Source of the DNA: Nostoc cf. commune SO-36 | Lineage (GTDB): Bacteria; Cyanobacteriota; Cyanobacteriia; Cyanobacteriales; Nostocaceae | DNA length: 64,000 nucleotides | Direction: 5' to 3' | Assembly: GCF_023734775.1 (NCBI RefSeq) | Contig: NZ_AP025732.1 | Coordinates: 744,001 to 808,000, forward strand | In this document: positions 1 to 8,391 of the stretch, piece after piece | How positions within the stretch are numbered: the stretch's first letter is position 1 | Layout: the number at the start of each line of letters is the position of its first letter | The notes under the pieces: model-generated | What the model was told of the DNA's origin: nothing | Database searches by the model: none | Seen by the model: the letters and a program-made list of their open reading frames with translations, nothing else | Position numbers and translations under genes: made by a program

Positions 1-221
1 CCCACTGTACCAAGGCTATCAATCCACTGCAAGGCGTTTCGTAAAATTGCTTGGGGATTGAAAGAATTTAGATTGGGAGATTCTTGTGCCAAAGCTGGGT
101 CTGTGTTTAATGAGAAAACACTCGCCAATATCAGTAATGTTAATACACTTAGGTTAAAAAACTTCTGCAAGTTTCTGGCATCAATACTTTTAAATATCTG
201 AATGATTGTTAATTTTGTCAT
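1..221 (-). CDS. Probable second VTT/DedA-like protein, N-terminal part only
   Basis: This frame starts at an ATG at 221 and runs off the left edge, giving about 73 residues. It overlaps the end of the preceding VTT gene by about 30 bases, so the two are probably translationally coupled. The start MTKLTIIQIF is followed by a hydrophobic stretch (about residues 20-36) and an Ala-Leu-Ala-Gln site like a signal-peptide cleavage site. The last visible residues, LQWIDSLGTVG, resemble the segment before the first VTT membrane helix of the neighbour (VIWVKSLGVLG). I infer a tandem paralogue of the TVP38/TMEM64 family, but the diagnostic domain lies outside the window. Confidence 0.55.
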   Translation of the reverse strand, partial: MTKLTIIQIFKSIDARNLQKFFNLSVLTLLILASVFSLNTDPALAQESPNLNSFNPQAILRNALQWIDSLGTV

Positions 222-948
222 AGGTTGTTATTTCTTCTATTGCCACACTTTGAGATAATGCTTTCTGAGCAACTTTTGTGATATATACAGTCACAGCAAC
301 GGTAGCAATTAACCCAACTATTTGCATTATCCATTGCCAGACTTGAGTTTCTGGAGTAATTGGTTGAGAAGACGTGTTAATCATGGCAAGATTACCAGCT
401 AAAGAACCAATATAAGCGTACATCACAGTACCAGGAATAATGCCGAAGGAACCTAATATATAGTCTTTGAGAGAAACCTGTGTTACTCCAAAAGCATAAT
501 TTAATAAATTGAAGGGAAACACGGGAGAGAGACGAGTCAATAAGACAATTTTCCATCCCTCTTTGGCAACGGCTAAATCAATCGCTTTAAATTTAGGATG
601 TTTTTCCATTTGTCGGGAAACCCAATCCCGCGACAGGTAGCGTCCAATGATAAAAGCCAAGGTTGCTCCGATTGTTGCAGAAATTAGTACGTATATTGAT
701 CCCCAAAATACTCCAAACAGACAACCACCTTTGAGCGTTAAGACGGAACCCGGTATAAACAGTAATGTTGCTAAGTTGTAAATGACTATGTAGGCAATAG
801 GCCCTAAGACACCTAGACTTTTAACCCAAATGACTGAGGTTTGTAAAAGTCCTTGAAAGTTTAACTGTTTAGCAGCAATTATGAAAGTGACAGCAAGGCA
901 ACTTAGGAGTAGTAGTTTGAGTTTGGAATTTAATAAACGCTTCTTCAT
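190..948 (-). CDS. TVP38/TMEM64 (VTT/DedA-type) membrane protein
   Basis: The protein has about 252 residues when started at MKKRLLNSKLK. It has an N-terminal hydrophobic anchor and the VTT/SNARE-associated domain: a helix containing FIPGSVLTLKGG, a glycine-rich re-entrant segment, then LLTRLSPVFPFNLLNYAFG and GIIPGTVMYAYIGS. The family comprises inner-membrane proteins linked to lipid scrambling and envelope homeostasis; the substrate cannot be told from sequence. The frame stays open upstream through an 11-copy 21-bp repeat to an ATG at 1236, which would add a (QKVKVEP)n tail. I choose the ATG at 948 because it sits directly before a normal membrane-protein N-terminus. The next gene overlaps its end. 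Confidence 0.8.
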   Translation of the reverse strand: MKKRLLNSKLKLLLLSCLAVTFIIAAKQLNFQGLLQTSVIWVKSLGVLGPIAYIVIYNLATLLFIPGSVLTLKGGCLFGVFWGSIYVLISATIGATLAFIIGRYLSRDWVSRQMEKHPKFKAIDLAVAKEGWKIVLLTRLSPVFPFNLLNYAFGVTQVSLKDYILGSFGIIPGTVMYAYIGSLAGNLAMINTSSQPITPETQVWQWIMQIVGLIATVAVTVYITKVAQKALSQSVAIEEITTYDKINNHSDI

Positions 949-957
949 TTTTATAAA

Positions 958-1188
958 TTTGACCTTCTGAAGCTCGACTTTGACCTTTTGAGGCTCAACT
1001 TTGACCTTTTGAGGCTCAACTTTGACCTTCTGAGACTCGACGTTGACCTTCTGAGGCTCGACGTTGACCTTCTGAGGCTCGACGTTGACCTTCTGAGGCT
1101 CAACGTTGACCTTCTGAGGCTCGACTTTGACCTTCTGAGGCTCAACTTTGACCTTCTGAGGCTCAACTTTGACCTTTTGAAGCTCAAC
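958..1188. repeat. 21-bp minisatellite, 11 copies
   Basis: Eleven contiguous 21-bp units of the form (T/G)TTGACCTT(C/T)TGAGGCTC(A/G)AC, with a few base changes between copies. The array ends 10 bp before the VTT start codon. Because the period is a multiple of three, frames on both strands stay open through it and give artificial heptad proteins. No spacers are present, so it is not a CRISPR array. Confidence 0.95.
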
Positions 1189-1244
1189 TTTAAAACTTAC
1201 CAAAAACTTGGGTCTGAAGCCGTGTGCTTCACGCAATGCTTTAA

Positions 1245-1304
1245 AGTAATGAGTAATGAGTGGATGAAAAATGGGTATTTACTCATTACTTATTACTCAT
1301 TACT
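1245..1304. repeat. Inverted repeat of TAATGAGT-type short repeats
   Basis: The left arm (1245-1261) reads as repeats of AGTAATG and the right arm (1281-1304) is its inverted counterpart, separated by about 19 bases. Such repeats are common between genes in Nostoc. The hairpin could also act as a terminator or insulator between the array and the glycosyltransferase. Confidence 0.6.
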
Positions 1305-1390
1305 CCTTCTTAAGAGCGCCTTTAGGTCGGTGAGTATGTCAACCCTCAAATTCAATGCCCCTAAGATATACTACCTACATGAGAAACAGC

Positions 1391-2104
1391 TTAAAGCCTG
1401 TTAAATTTTTCTCGACGATACCAACGACGAACTCGCTCAGGTGAAACGCCGATTAAATAAGCAATAATTACTATTTGATTAAGTAGCGTAGTTTTGAATA
1501 CTCCCTTTTGTAACCATCTACGAGCTGAGGTGACAACTGGTGTGGGAATAATTACAATGCGTCCGACGCGTTTTAAACGACGCATGAGTTCAAAATCTTC
1601 CATAATAGGCAATTCGGGAAAGTTGCCTATTTGCTGAAATACTTCTTTTGTTAAAAAAATTCCTTGGTCGCCATAAGGCATTTGATAAATGTGCGATCGC
1701 ACATTTACTCCCCACTCTACCCATCGTAAACTTAAAAGTGACGCATCAATTTGCAACTTAAAAGCACCAGCTACAGCCCCAGGTTGTTGTAGTGCTGTGC
1801 GAATCATCTCATCAAACCCAGTTGGTAAACGGGTATCCGCATGGAGAAATAACAAAATATCACCGCTAGCCGCTAAAACACCCGCGTTCATTTGCACAGC
1901 ACGACCAGGGGGAAATGATGAGATAACTTTGACACCTAATGACTTAGCAATTTCTACTGTGCCATCATTTGAGCCACTATCCACTACCATCACTTCTATA
2001 TTTGTACTGGGTTGGGTAGTTGCGATTGCTTCTTTGATATTTACCGCTTCATTAATAGCTGGAATAATAATAGAAATTCTGCTACTTTTAATATTTTGAT
2101 TCAT
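1391..2104 (-). CDS. GT2 glycosyltransferase, TIGR04283-like
   Basis: A 237-residue GT-A fold glycosyltransferase. The nucleotide-sugar domain starts at once (ISIIIPAINEAVNI), followed by VVDSGSNDGT, the metal-binding region LFLHADTRLP and an acceptor-side MEDFELMRRL motif. The length and the GDQG and RRWLQKG segments match the TIGR04283 family (rSAM/selenodomain-associated, often labelled arsenosugar biosynthesis glycosyltransferase). The sugar and acceptor are not evident, and no radical-SAM partner is visible here. The C-terminal hydrophobic segment near IVIIAYLIGV suggests membrane association. Confidence 0.8.
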   Translation of the reverse strand: MNQNIKSSRISIIIPAINEAVNIKEAIATTQPSTNIEVMVVDSGSNDGTVEIAKSLGVKVISSFPPGRAVQMNAGVLAASGDILLFLHADTRLPTGFDEMIRTALQQPGAVAGAFKLQIDASLLSLRWVEWGVNVRSHIYQMPYGDQGIFLTKEVFQQIGNFPELPIMEDFELMRRLKRVGRIVIIPTPVVTSARRWLQKGVFKTTLLNQIVIIAYLIGVSPERVRRWYRREKFNRL

Positions 2105-2229
2105 AATTTCTTAAACCATTAAGATGCATCAATAATTAAAATACTGGCAGAGCTTGTAAACTGTGTAAAGCTAACCAATCAACGGTTATAAATTTTGTGG
2201 CTCAATTTTTTTATCCTTAAGAGACTGTT

Positions 2230-3615
2230 ATGCTCAAATTCATGTCTATATCTATATCTGCAATTATATTTGTCTTAATTTTAATTTTGGGGTTTATATC
2301 TCCAGTTCAATCTGCAACTCTCCGTTCAACTTGGGTCGAGAATGAAATTTACCAATACAATCATCCCTTTGCTGCTCAATTGCCTCAAGAACTGGCAACG
2401 AAAATGCAAAAAATGAAGGCTAGCCCTTTTGCCTTTTATCGGGGAACATCTCACATTTTTTATCGTGATATGCAGACCTTACCAAGTTCAGGATTCGTGA
2501 ATTCTTCAACCTCAGCCATCTGGTTAGAGGGAGATATGCATCTGCAAAATCTTGGAGGGATGAGAGATAGCAACGACAACAACGTTTTTGACACCACCGA
2601 TTTTGATGAAAGCTATCTTGGCCCCTACGTTTGGGACTTGCGACGGATGGCAGTCTCTATTTTGTTAGCAGCTAAAGAGAATGGTCTTAGCTCAAGTGAC
2701 GCTCAAGATATTGTCCGTAATTTTTTGGATGCTTATCTGAACAAGATGAGTGATTTTAAAGGAACCAACGACGAACTTTCATACCATTTGGAATCTAGCA
2801 ATACAAACGGTGTGGTCAAAGATTTGATTCAAAAAGCCTCGCATGAAAGCCGTTCTAAATTGCTAACCAAGTACACGCAGTTAAATAACAGTAACAATCG
2901 AATATTTCAGACGACCTCGAAATTTCAGCCTGTATCTAACAACACCTATTCCGACATTGCTGGGGCTATGAGCAGCTACATCGCCTCAATTCCTAGTAGT
3001 AAGCGCTACAACAGTAGTTACTACGCTCTTAAAGACATTCGGCTAAAATTAGGCTCAGGCACTGGTAGTCTTGGTAAGTATCGATATTATTTACTGATTG
3101 AAGGGCCAAGTTCAGCAACCGACGACGATCGCATTTTGGAGATGAAGCAAGAAGGTAGTAGTGCAGTTGCGATCGCACTTCCAGGTCTGCTGCCTACTTC
3201 AGTCTACGGAAACCAAGAAGGAGCGAGAGTGACAATTGCCACCAAAGCAATGCTCTCTAATACTGATCCATTGCTTGGCTACACTACAGTCAGCAGCATA
3301 GCCTTTATGCTGCATGAAAAATCACCCTACCAAGTTGACTTTGACTATACCTTGCTAACCACTAAGTCAAAATTCATGGATGCGACGGGGTATGCAGGAA
3401 AGATCGTTGCCAAAAACCATGCAATCTCTGATAAAGATTACGATGCTGCAATTATTCCCATCAGCGTTGACAAAGAAGTGACTGATATTGTGAGCAGTAA
3501 AAAAGCTGTATTTAAAGACGAAATTGTTAACTTTGCAGTAAACTATGCAACTCAATTGGAGTATGACTACACGAGTTTTGTAAATGCTTATAAGCAAGGA
3601 AGGCAATTATACTAG
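2230..3615 (+). CDS. Secreted DUF2252 family protein
   Basis: A 461-residue protein with a signal peptide (hydrophobic about residues 5-26, SPVQSA cleavage region). It then carries the DUF2252 signature: FYRGTSHIFYRDM, WLEGDMHLQNLGG near residue 100, DTTDFDES and GPYVWDLRRMAVSIL. DUF2252 is related to the aminoglycoside-phosphotransferase/kinase-like fold, but its activity is unknown. A secreted form argues against a cytoplasmic ATP-dependent kinase role, unless it acts in the periplasm by another chemistry. The gene appears monocistronic. Confidence 0.75.
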   Translation: MLKFMSISISAIIFVLILILGFISPVQSATLRSTWVENEIYQYNHPFAAQLPQELATKMQKMKASPFAFYRGTSHIFYRDMQTLPSSGFVNSSTSAIWLEGDMHLQNLGGMRDSNDNNVFDTTDFDESYLGPYVWDLRRMAVSILLAAKENGLSSSDAQDIVRNFLDAYLNKMSDFKGTNDELSYHLESSNTNGVVKDLIQKASHESRSKLLTKYTQLNNSNNRIFQTTSKFQPVSNNTYSDIAGAMSSYIASIPSSKRYNSSYYALKDIRLKLGSGTGSLGKYRYYLLIEGPSSATDDDRILEMKQEGSSAVAIALPGLLPTSVYGNQEGARVTIATKAMLSNTDPLLGYTTVSSIAFMLHEKSPYQVDFDYTLLTTKSKFMDATGYAGKIVAKNHAISDKDYDAAIIPISVDKEVTDIVSSKKAVFKDEIVNFAVNYATQLEYDYTSFVNAYKQGRQLY

Positions 3616-4169
3616 AATATTGATTTAGTATTCAGAAAACATTTAACAATTTACAAAATTTGAATATTCCTAGTGAAACTTTGTGAAACTTTACTAAAAC
3701 ATTGATTTTGTAGTCAGGGATTCTTTTCAGATACACTAACATCAATTATAGGACTTACACATTGACACAAAATACAAAATATGCATTTTTGAAAAACCAG
3801 ATATGTCGTAGGGGCACAGCAGTGCTGTGCCCTCCATAGCGCGGGTTTATGTACCATCAAATAATAATTAATCAAAGCCGGAAACGACCTATTTTCGTGA
3901 ATTCATACCATGATTAATTTGTACAGTGCGTAAGTCCTAAATTAGTCTGATCTCAAAAACCAAATACGTAGTTAAAGTGGTTACTTAATTATATAAAAAA
4001 TAGCCGTGTAATTACTATTGAAAAACTGGACTTAGATTATTTGGTTATATAACAACATCGCATCTTAACACTAAGCAGACCTAAAAAAGTATACATATAA
4101 ATCTGAGGAATAAATGGCTGAAAGAAAGAATAAAAAGTAAACATTTACGTAGGGATATTTTTTAATTAA
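3616..4169. other. Intergenic region with a miniature element
   Basis: No gene seen. It holds a TA-flanked inverted-repeat element (3751-3937). Inside that is a hairpin of the GTAGGGGCACAGCA / TGCTGTGCCC type near 3811-3833, which resembles a hairpin near 50250-50280. The AT-rich end (3960-4169) presumably carries the promoter of the oxidase gene; a ribosome-binding site AGGGA lies about 14 bases before its ATG. Confidence 0.6.
3751..3937. mobile_element. MITE with GGACTTAC(G/A)CA ends, TA-flanked
   Basis: The left end reads GGACTTACACATTG and the right end, reverse complemented, GGACTTACGCACTG. TA lies directly outside both ends (3749-3750 and 3938-3939), fitting the TA target duplication of IS630/Tc1-mariner type elements. 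There is no coding capacity (187 bp). Two more elements with the same ends occur at 19417 and 23233. Confidence 0.75.
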
Positions 4170-5657
4170 ATGACTCAATCTAATAACAAGACTGATCTTC
4201 TCCAGGAAACGGATTTAGGAACTGTTGTAGCTCAAGCTACTACTACAGACAAATGGCAAGTCTTGCCGTACAGTGCCCCAATCCTACCCATACATGCTGC
4301 CCTACTCCGTACTGGTAAGGTATTCTTTTTTTGTGGCTCAGGTAATGATCCCAATCGGTTAAATACTCCCTATGACAGTGTGGTCTGGGATGTAAACAAT
4401 GGAACCTTTACCCGTCAAGCACCTCCATTGGATAGTAATAATCAACCTATTGACATTTTTTGCGCTGGTCACTCCTTCCGCCCTAATGGTATGTTGCTGG
4501 TTGCAGGTGGAACTTTGCGCTATGACCCATTTTATGGTTCTCCCTCTGCTCTCCTGTTTGATCCCGATACTGAAAAATGGGTCAAGATACCATCAATGAA
4601 TAATGGCCGCTGGTATCCTACTGTGTTAACACTAGGCAGCGGTCGAATATTAGCAGTGTCTGGGCCGGATAAAGATGGCAAGCTCAATAGACAACCAGAA
4701 ATTTATTCTGTTAACTTTCCAAATGGTTGGAATGCTTTTCCAATAACTAGTGCCTTACCTGCATATTTACATTTGTTTTTACTAAGTAATGGAGACATCT
4801 TTTATTCAGGTGCTCAGATGGGTGGCACTGGAGTGACACCAAGGATATTAACCCTGCCAGGGGCATTTACACAATCCATTACAGAGAAAGTAGTGCCAGG
4901 GCTGCAAAACCCAGGTTTCGGCGGCGATCAAGCTGCCAGTGTTCTTTTACCACCTGCACAAGATCAAAAGGTCATGATTATCGGTGGGGGCGGTGGTACT
5001 GCAATAAACAGGGTGAATATTGTAGATTTAAAAGCTATTAACCCAACTTACGTAGCAGCAAAGCCTTTAAACTATGCCCGGAAGCATCACAGCGCAGTTT
5101 TGTTGCCCGATCGCACAGTCTTTGTTTGCAATGGTAGCAAAATAAATGAGGACACAACACAATCAATGCTGCCAGCAGAAATCTACAATCCAGCTACAAA
5201 TACTTGGACAGTGGTAGCTAAACAAAATGTCCCCCGTGTATATCACTCGGTGGCCTTGCTCTTACCAGATGGTAGGGTAGTCACAGCTGGAGGCAATCCT
5301 AAACGAACGGTCAATGAACTGCGATTAGAAATTTACAGTCCTGCGTATATGTCTCGCCCACGACCAATTATTCAGAGCGTTCCTCAAATAACATTGAGCT
5401 ACGGGCTACAATTTACAATTCAGACACCCCAGGCTGCGAATATTAAATGGGTTAGTCTGATTAAACCAATGGCAACTACCCATTCCTGCGATGCTGAACA
5501 AAGGTTAGTGGATGTACCAATTAATTTTAGGGATGCCACTTCTCTCAATGTCACGATAACAGACAATCGAAACATCGCACCGCCAGGTTGGTACATGATT
5601 TTTATTACTGACAATAATGGAACGCCGTCAGTAGCAACCTGGAGGCGCGTATCTTAG
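4170..5657 (+). CDS. Galactose oxidase-like copper radical oxidase (AA5-type)
   Basis: A 495-residue kelch beta-propeller with a C-terminal DUF1929 immunoglobulin-like domain. The whole galactose-oxidase active site can be matched: Cys98 in DIFCAGHSF and Tyr149 in GRWYPTV (the thioether-linked radical pair), Tyr358-His359 in RVYHSVALLLPDGRV, and His438 in MATTHSCDAEQR as copper ligands. Family members oxidise primary alcohols or aldehydes with O2 and release H2O2. No signal peptide is visible at the start, which is unusual for this family. The next gene encodes a Tat-signal protein, so a shared extracellular function is possible but not shown. The substrate is unknown. Confidence 0.85.
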   Translation: MTQSNNKTDLLQETDLGTVVAQATTTDKWQVLPYSAPILPIHAALLRTGKVFFFCGSGNDPNRLNTPYDSVVWDVNNGTFTRQAPPLDSNNQPIDIFCAGHSFRPNGMLLVAGGTLRYDPFYGSPSALLFDPDTEKWVKIPSMNNGRWYPTVLTLGSGRILAVSGPDKDGKLNRQPEIYSVNFPNGWNAFPITSALPAYLHLFLLSNGDIFYSGAQMGGTGVTPRILTLPGAFTQSITEKVVPGLQNPGFGGDQAASVLLPPAQDQKVMIIGGGGGTAINRVNIVDLKAINPTYVAAKPLNYARKHHSAVLLPDRTVFVCNGSKINEDTTQSMLPAEIYNPATNTWTVVAKQNVPRVYHSVALLLPDGRVVTAGGNPKRTVNELRLEIYSPAYMSRPRPIIQSVPQITLSYGLQFTIQTPQAANIKWVSLIKPMATTHSCDAEQRLVDVPINFRDATSLNVTITDNRNIAPPGWYMIFITDNNGTPSVATWRRVS

Positions 5658-5700
5658 AGGTTGTTTGAAAAGTAGTTAGTTGTAATTTTAGGCACTTATT

Positions 5701-5911
5701 GATCCCCCCTAACCCACACTTAGGGAGACCCTAAAACCTCGCTGCCTCCCCTTAAAAAAAGGAAACCGGATTAAAGTCCCCTAATTTATCGGGGAACCAG
5801 TGCGGTCTTCTCCCAAGGGGAGACGCTAAAAGCGTTAGCGAGCCTGCGAGCGTCTGGGGGTTTCCCCCATGAGCAACTGGCGTGAATTTAGGGGGATTTA
5901 AAAGGTGATCC
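5701..5911. repeat. Inverted-repeat intergenic element (GATCCCCCCTA type)
   Basis: The left end GATCCCCCCTAA mirrors the right end TTTAGGGGGATTTAAAAGGTGATC. An inner module around 5820-5860 (AGACGC ... GCGTCT) forms a second hairpin. A related element occurs at 54321-54558. No coding capacity. It fills most of the 5658-6003 gap. Confidence 0.65.
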
Positions 5912-6003
5912 ATCACTAAAAACTTTTCAAACATCCTCTTAGCTTTACCTGGTTATGTTCACACTGCTATTTAATAAAAGTCATCAATTCTAAGAGGGAA
6001 AAT

Positions 6004-6927
6004 ATGAGTTTCAAGCTATCACGTCGACAGTTTGGCCAGTTGGCACTTACTGGAACTGTAGTATCTGGACTTAGTTATCTAGCCAACAAAGCCTTGGCGC
6101 AAACACCAAGTTTAGATTTAGATATTGTAGGTATAGGTTCTGGCCCGATCATAAACCCTTCCCAAACAGCTATCCCAGAGGTAAATACAACTGAATTAGA
6201 TAATACTGCCTCAAACACTATATCCATCGATACTAATGTACCCACAGATATTAATGTAGAACTTGTTTTGCAATCCTTAATTACAGGAAAGTCTCAGGTA
6301 CTTGGGGATAAAAGTACACCTCTATTAGGGCCTAATCAGATATTGAGTGGCTTCACTTCTTTAAGTAATGGCACACTTGTTTTAGCCGTTACTCCTATTA
6401 CAACTAGTAGAAGACGGGCAACGCCTACTCACATTACATTTTTGGGTACACCTGCAAAAACTTTGATAATCTCAGGACTTAAACAGAATCAACAGCTTGG
6501 GAGCTTGCTAGGCACTAATGATGGGCGGCTCATCGGTCTAGTAGGTAAGAAGAACGGTACACCACCTATCACATTGGTAGATATTAACCTTCAAACAGGA
6601 GAGATAACTCCTATTGATAAGTTTAAATTCCCAAAAGATGAGCGAGCCGGTAATCTAGCACAGTGCCCAGACGGAAAACTCTATACAACTTTACTTGGAC
6701 TCAATGGTGGTACAACTCTGGTACAGCTAGACCCAAATCAAAAAAGACCAATTAGACTGGGACAATTGAAAGTTGATGGTAAAGAATGGAATAATGGCTT
6801 ACAAAGCTTAGTTTGTTCTGCAACAGGTCAACTCCTCGCTTTTGGAGCTATGAGGTATGAGACACCTTATGCTGTCTATAGCGTAGATAAAAAACAGTGG
6901 AAACATGACTCGGCTACAATACTTTGA
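6004..6927 (+). CDS. Tat-exported protein of unknown function
   Basis: A 307-residue protein starting with a twin-arginine signal (SRRQFGQLALTG, then a hydrophobic stretch and ANKALAQ cleavage site), so it is exported folded. The mature part is a string of short beta-rich units such as LSGFTSLSNGTLVLAVTP, LLGTNDGRLIGLVG and LAQCPDGKLYTTLLGL, which suggests a beta-propeller. I do not recognise a named family. It lies 346 bp downstream of the copper oxidase on the same strand. A preceding GAGGG at 5994-5998 is a plausible ribosome-binding site. Confidence 0.7.
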   Translation: MSFKLSRRQFGQLALTGTVVSGLSYLANKALAQTPSLDLDIVGIGSGPIINPSQTAIPEVNTTELDNTASNTISIDTNVPTDINVELVLQSLITGKSQVLGDKSTPLLGPNQILSGFTSLSNGTLVLAVTPITTSRRRATPTHITFLGTPAKTLIISGLKQNQQLGSLLGTNDGRLIGLVGKKNGTPPITLVDINLQTGEITPIDKFKFPKDERAGNLAQCPDGKLYTTLLGLNGGTTLVQLDPNQKRPIRLGQLKVDGKEWNNGLQSLVCSATGQLLAFGAMRYETPYAVYSVDKKQWKHDSATIL

Positions 6928-6982
6928 CACTACTCTGATTGCGCTTGCGCGGAGTAAAAGGGATTAAGCCGATATTTAGCAG

Positions 6983-7020
6983 AAAATCCTCAAGCCCTCG
7001 TCTGGGCTTGAGGATTTTTA
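6983..7020 (+). terminator. Rho-independent terminator
   Basis: A near-perfect stem (AAAATCCTCAAGCCC paired with GGGCTTGAGGATTTTT) with a six-base loop and a T-rich tail, 56 bp after the Tat-protein gene. The A-run/T-run symmetry lets it work in both directions. Confidence 0.85.
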
Positions 7021-7237
7021 TCAAGAAAGGCACAAGGCAATACGCTTGGGTTAGCCATAAAAACCCCTAACCTGCGTAGGGTCAGTCCTCATCATCAACG
7101 GCAAGGTATTGGTAGCAAGCTAGTGCATACTTTATAAATTACCTCTGAATCTCACACTAAAGGTAGAAGTATTTTAGGAATGAGTACACACATTTATTAT
7201 ATATAAATAGTCAGATTAATTCAGAGGAAAATAACTT

Positions 7238-8260
7238 ATGTCTGATTTAATTAACAAACAAGTCATCCTTAAAAGTCGTCCAGTCGGCGAACCAAAGGAG
7301 AGTGATTTTGCTTTAGTAGAAACACCAATTCCCGAATCGGGTGAAGGGGAAATTCTTAGCCGCACCATTTATCTATCTCTAGATCCTTATATGCGTGGTC
7401 GCATTAGTGCAGGCAAGTCTTATGCTGCATCAGTAGAATTGGGTTCAGTTATTGTGGGTGGTACAGTCAGCCAAGTAATTAAATCAAATCATCCTCAATT
7501 TCAAGTTGGGGATTTTGTTCTTAGCAATAATGGTTGGCAAACTTATGCTGTATCTAAGGGTGAGACACTGCGTAAACTTGATCCGACTCAAGCACCTTTA
7601 TCTTATAGTTTAGGTGTACTTGGTATGCCTGGTCTAACTGCTTATGCCGCTCTACTTGATATCGGCCAACCAAAAGAAGGTGAAACTGTAGTAGTTTCAG
7701 CCGCTTCTGGTGCTGTCGGTGCAGTAGTAGGTCAAATTGCCAAAATTAAAGGTGCGCGGGTCGTGGGAATTGTCGGGAGTGACGATAAGCGGGATTATAT
7801 AGTTAAAGAATTAGGTTTTGATGTTGGCATTAATCGCAAAACTCAAGAACTTGATTCAGCCCTCAAAGAAGCTGCCCCTAATGGCATTGATGTTTACTAT
7901 GACAATACAGCAGGTGTGATTTTAGAAACTGTATTGCAGCAGATAAACCTTGGGGCAAGAATTCCATTAGTAGGTTTGATTTCGGAGTATAACGCTACAT
8001 CGACTCCATCAGGGCCTAATTTAATGCCGCTACTAATCAAACGGGCTTTAATCAAAGGTTTCTTAGTTAGCGATTATCAACATCAATTTAATGATTTTTT
8101 ACGTGATGTTTCTGGATGGTTGCAGTCTGGTCAACTCAAGTATAAAGAAGATATAGTTGTTGGTTTACAAAACGCTCCGAGTGCTTTTATTGGTTTACTT
8201 CGAGGTGATAATTTTGGCAAGCTGATTGTTAAGGTCAATGATAACCCAACAGCAGCTTAA
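7238..8260 (+). CDS. NADP-dependent MDR oxidoreductase (CurA/LTB4DH-like)
   Basis: A 340-residue zinc-independent medium-chain dehydrogenase/reductase. Typical features are LSLDPYMRGRI near residue 50, MPGLTAYAALLDIGQPKEGE, the Rossmann motif AASGAVGAVVGQIAK near 154-168, YYDNTAG and the C-terminal LLRGDNFGKLIVKV. The family reduces alpha,beta-unsaturated carbonyls with NADPH (E. coli CurA, mammalian prostaglandin/leukotriene reductase). A detoxification role is likely; the substrate is unknown. A CAGAGGAAA ribosome-binding site precedes the ATG. It stands alone. Confidence 0.9.
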   Translation: MSDLINKQVILKSRPVGEPKESDFALVETPIPESGEGEILSRTIYLSLDPYMRGRISAGKSYAASVELGSVIVGGTVSQVIKSNHPQFQVGDFVLSNNGWQTYAVSKGETLRKLDPTQAPLSYSLGVLGMPGLTAYAALLDIGQPKEGETVVVSAASGAVGAVVGQIAKIKGARVVGIVGSDDKRDYIVKELGFDVGINRKTQELDSALKEAAPNGIDVYYDNTAGVILETVLQQINLGARIPLVGLISEYNATSTPSGPNLMPLLIKRALIKGFLVSDYQHQFNDFLRDVSGWLQSGQLKYKEDIVVGLQNAPSAFIGLLRGDNFGKLIVKVNDNPTAA

Positions 8261-8391
8261 ACGTTTAATAAAATGGGTGTGTGCTACGTTACCGCAAATC
8301 AGTAGTATATTGCTGGAGAAGAGGGAGCAAATTGTTGAAATTCAGTGTCGTCAGGAGTAGATAATTCAACTAAAGTTTTAGGTGTAATTAG

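Noticed and set aside
988..1404. Plus-strand leucine-rich heptad protein over the first array
   Set aside because: Same repeat artefact; its non-repeat end is intergenic DNA.
5752..5934. Small minus-strand protein in the 5701 element
   Set aside because: It lies wholly inside an inverted-repeat element and reads as repeat-derived low-information sequence.
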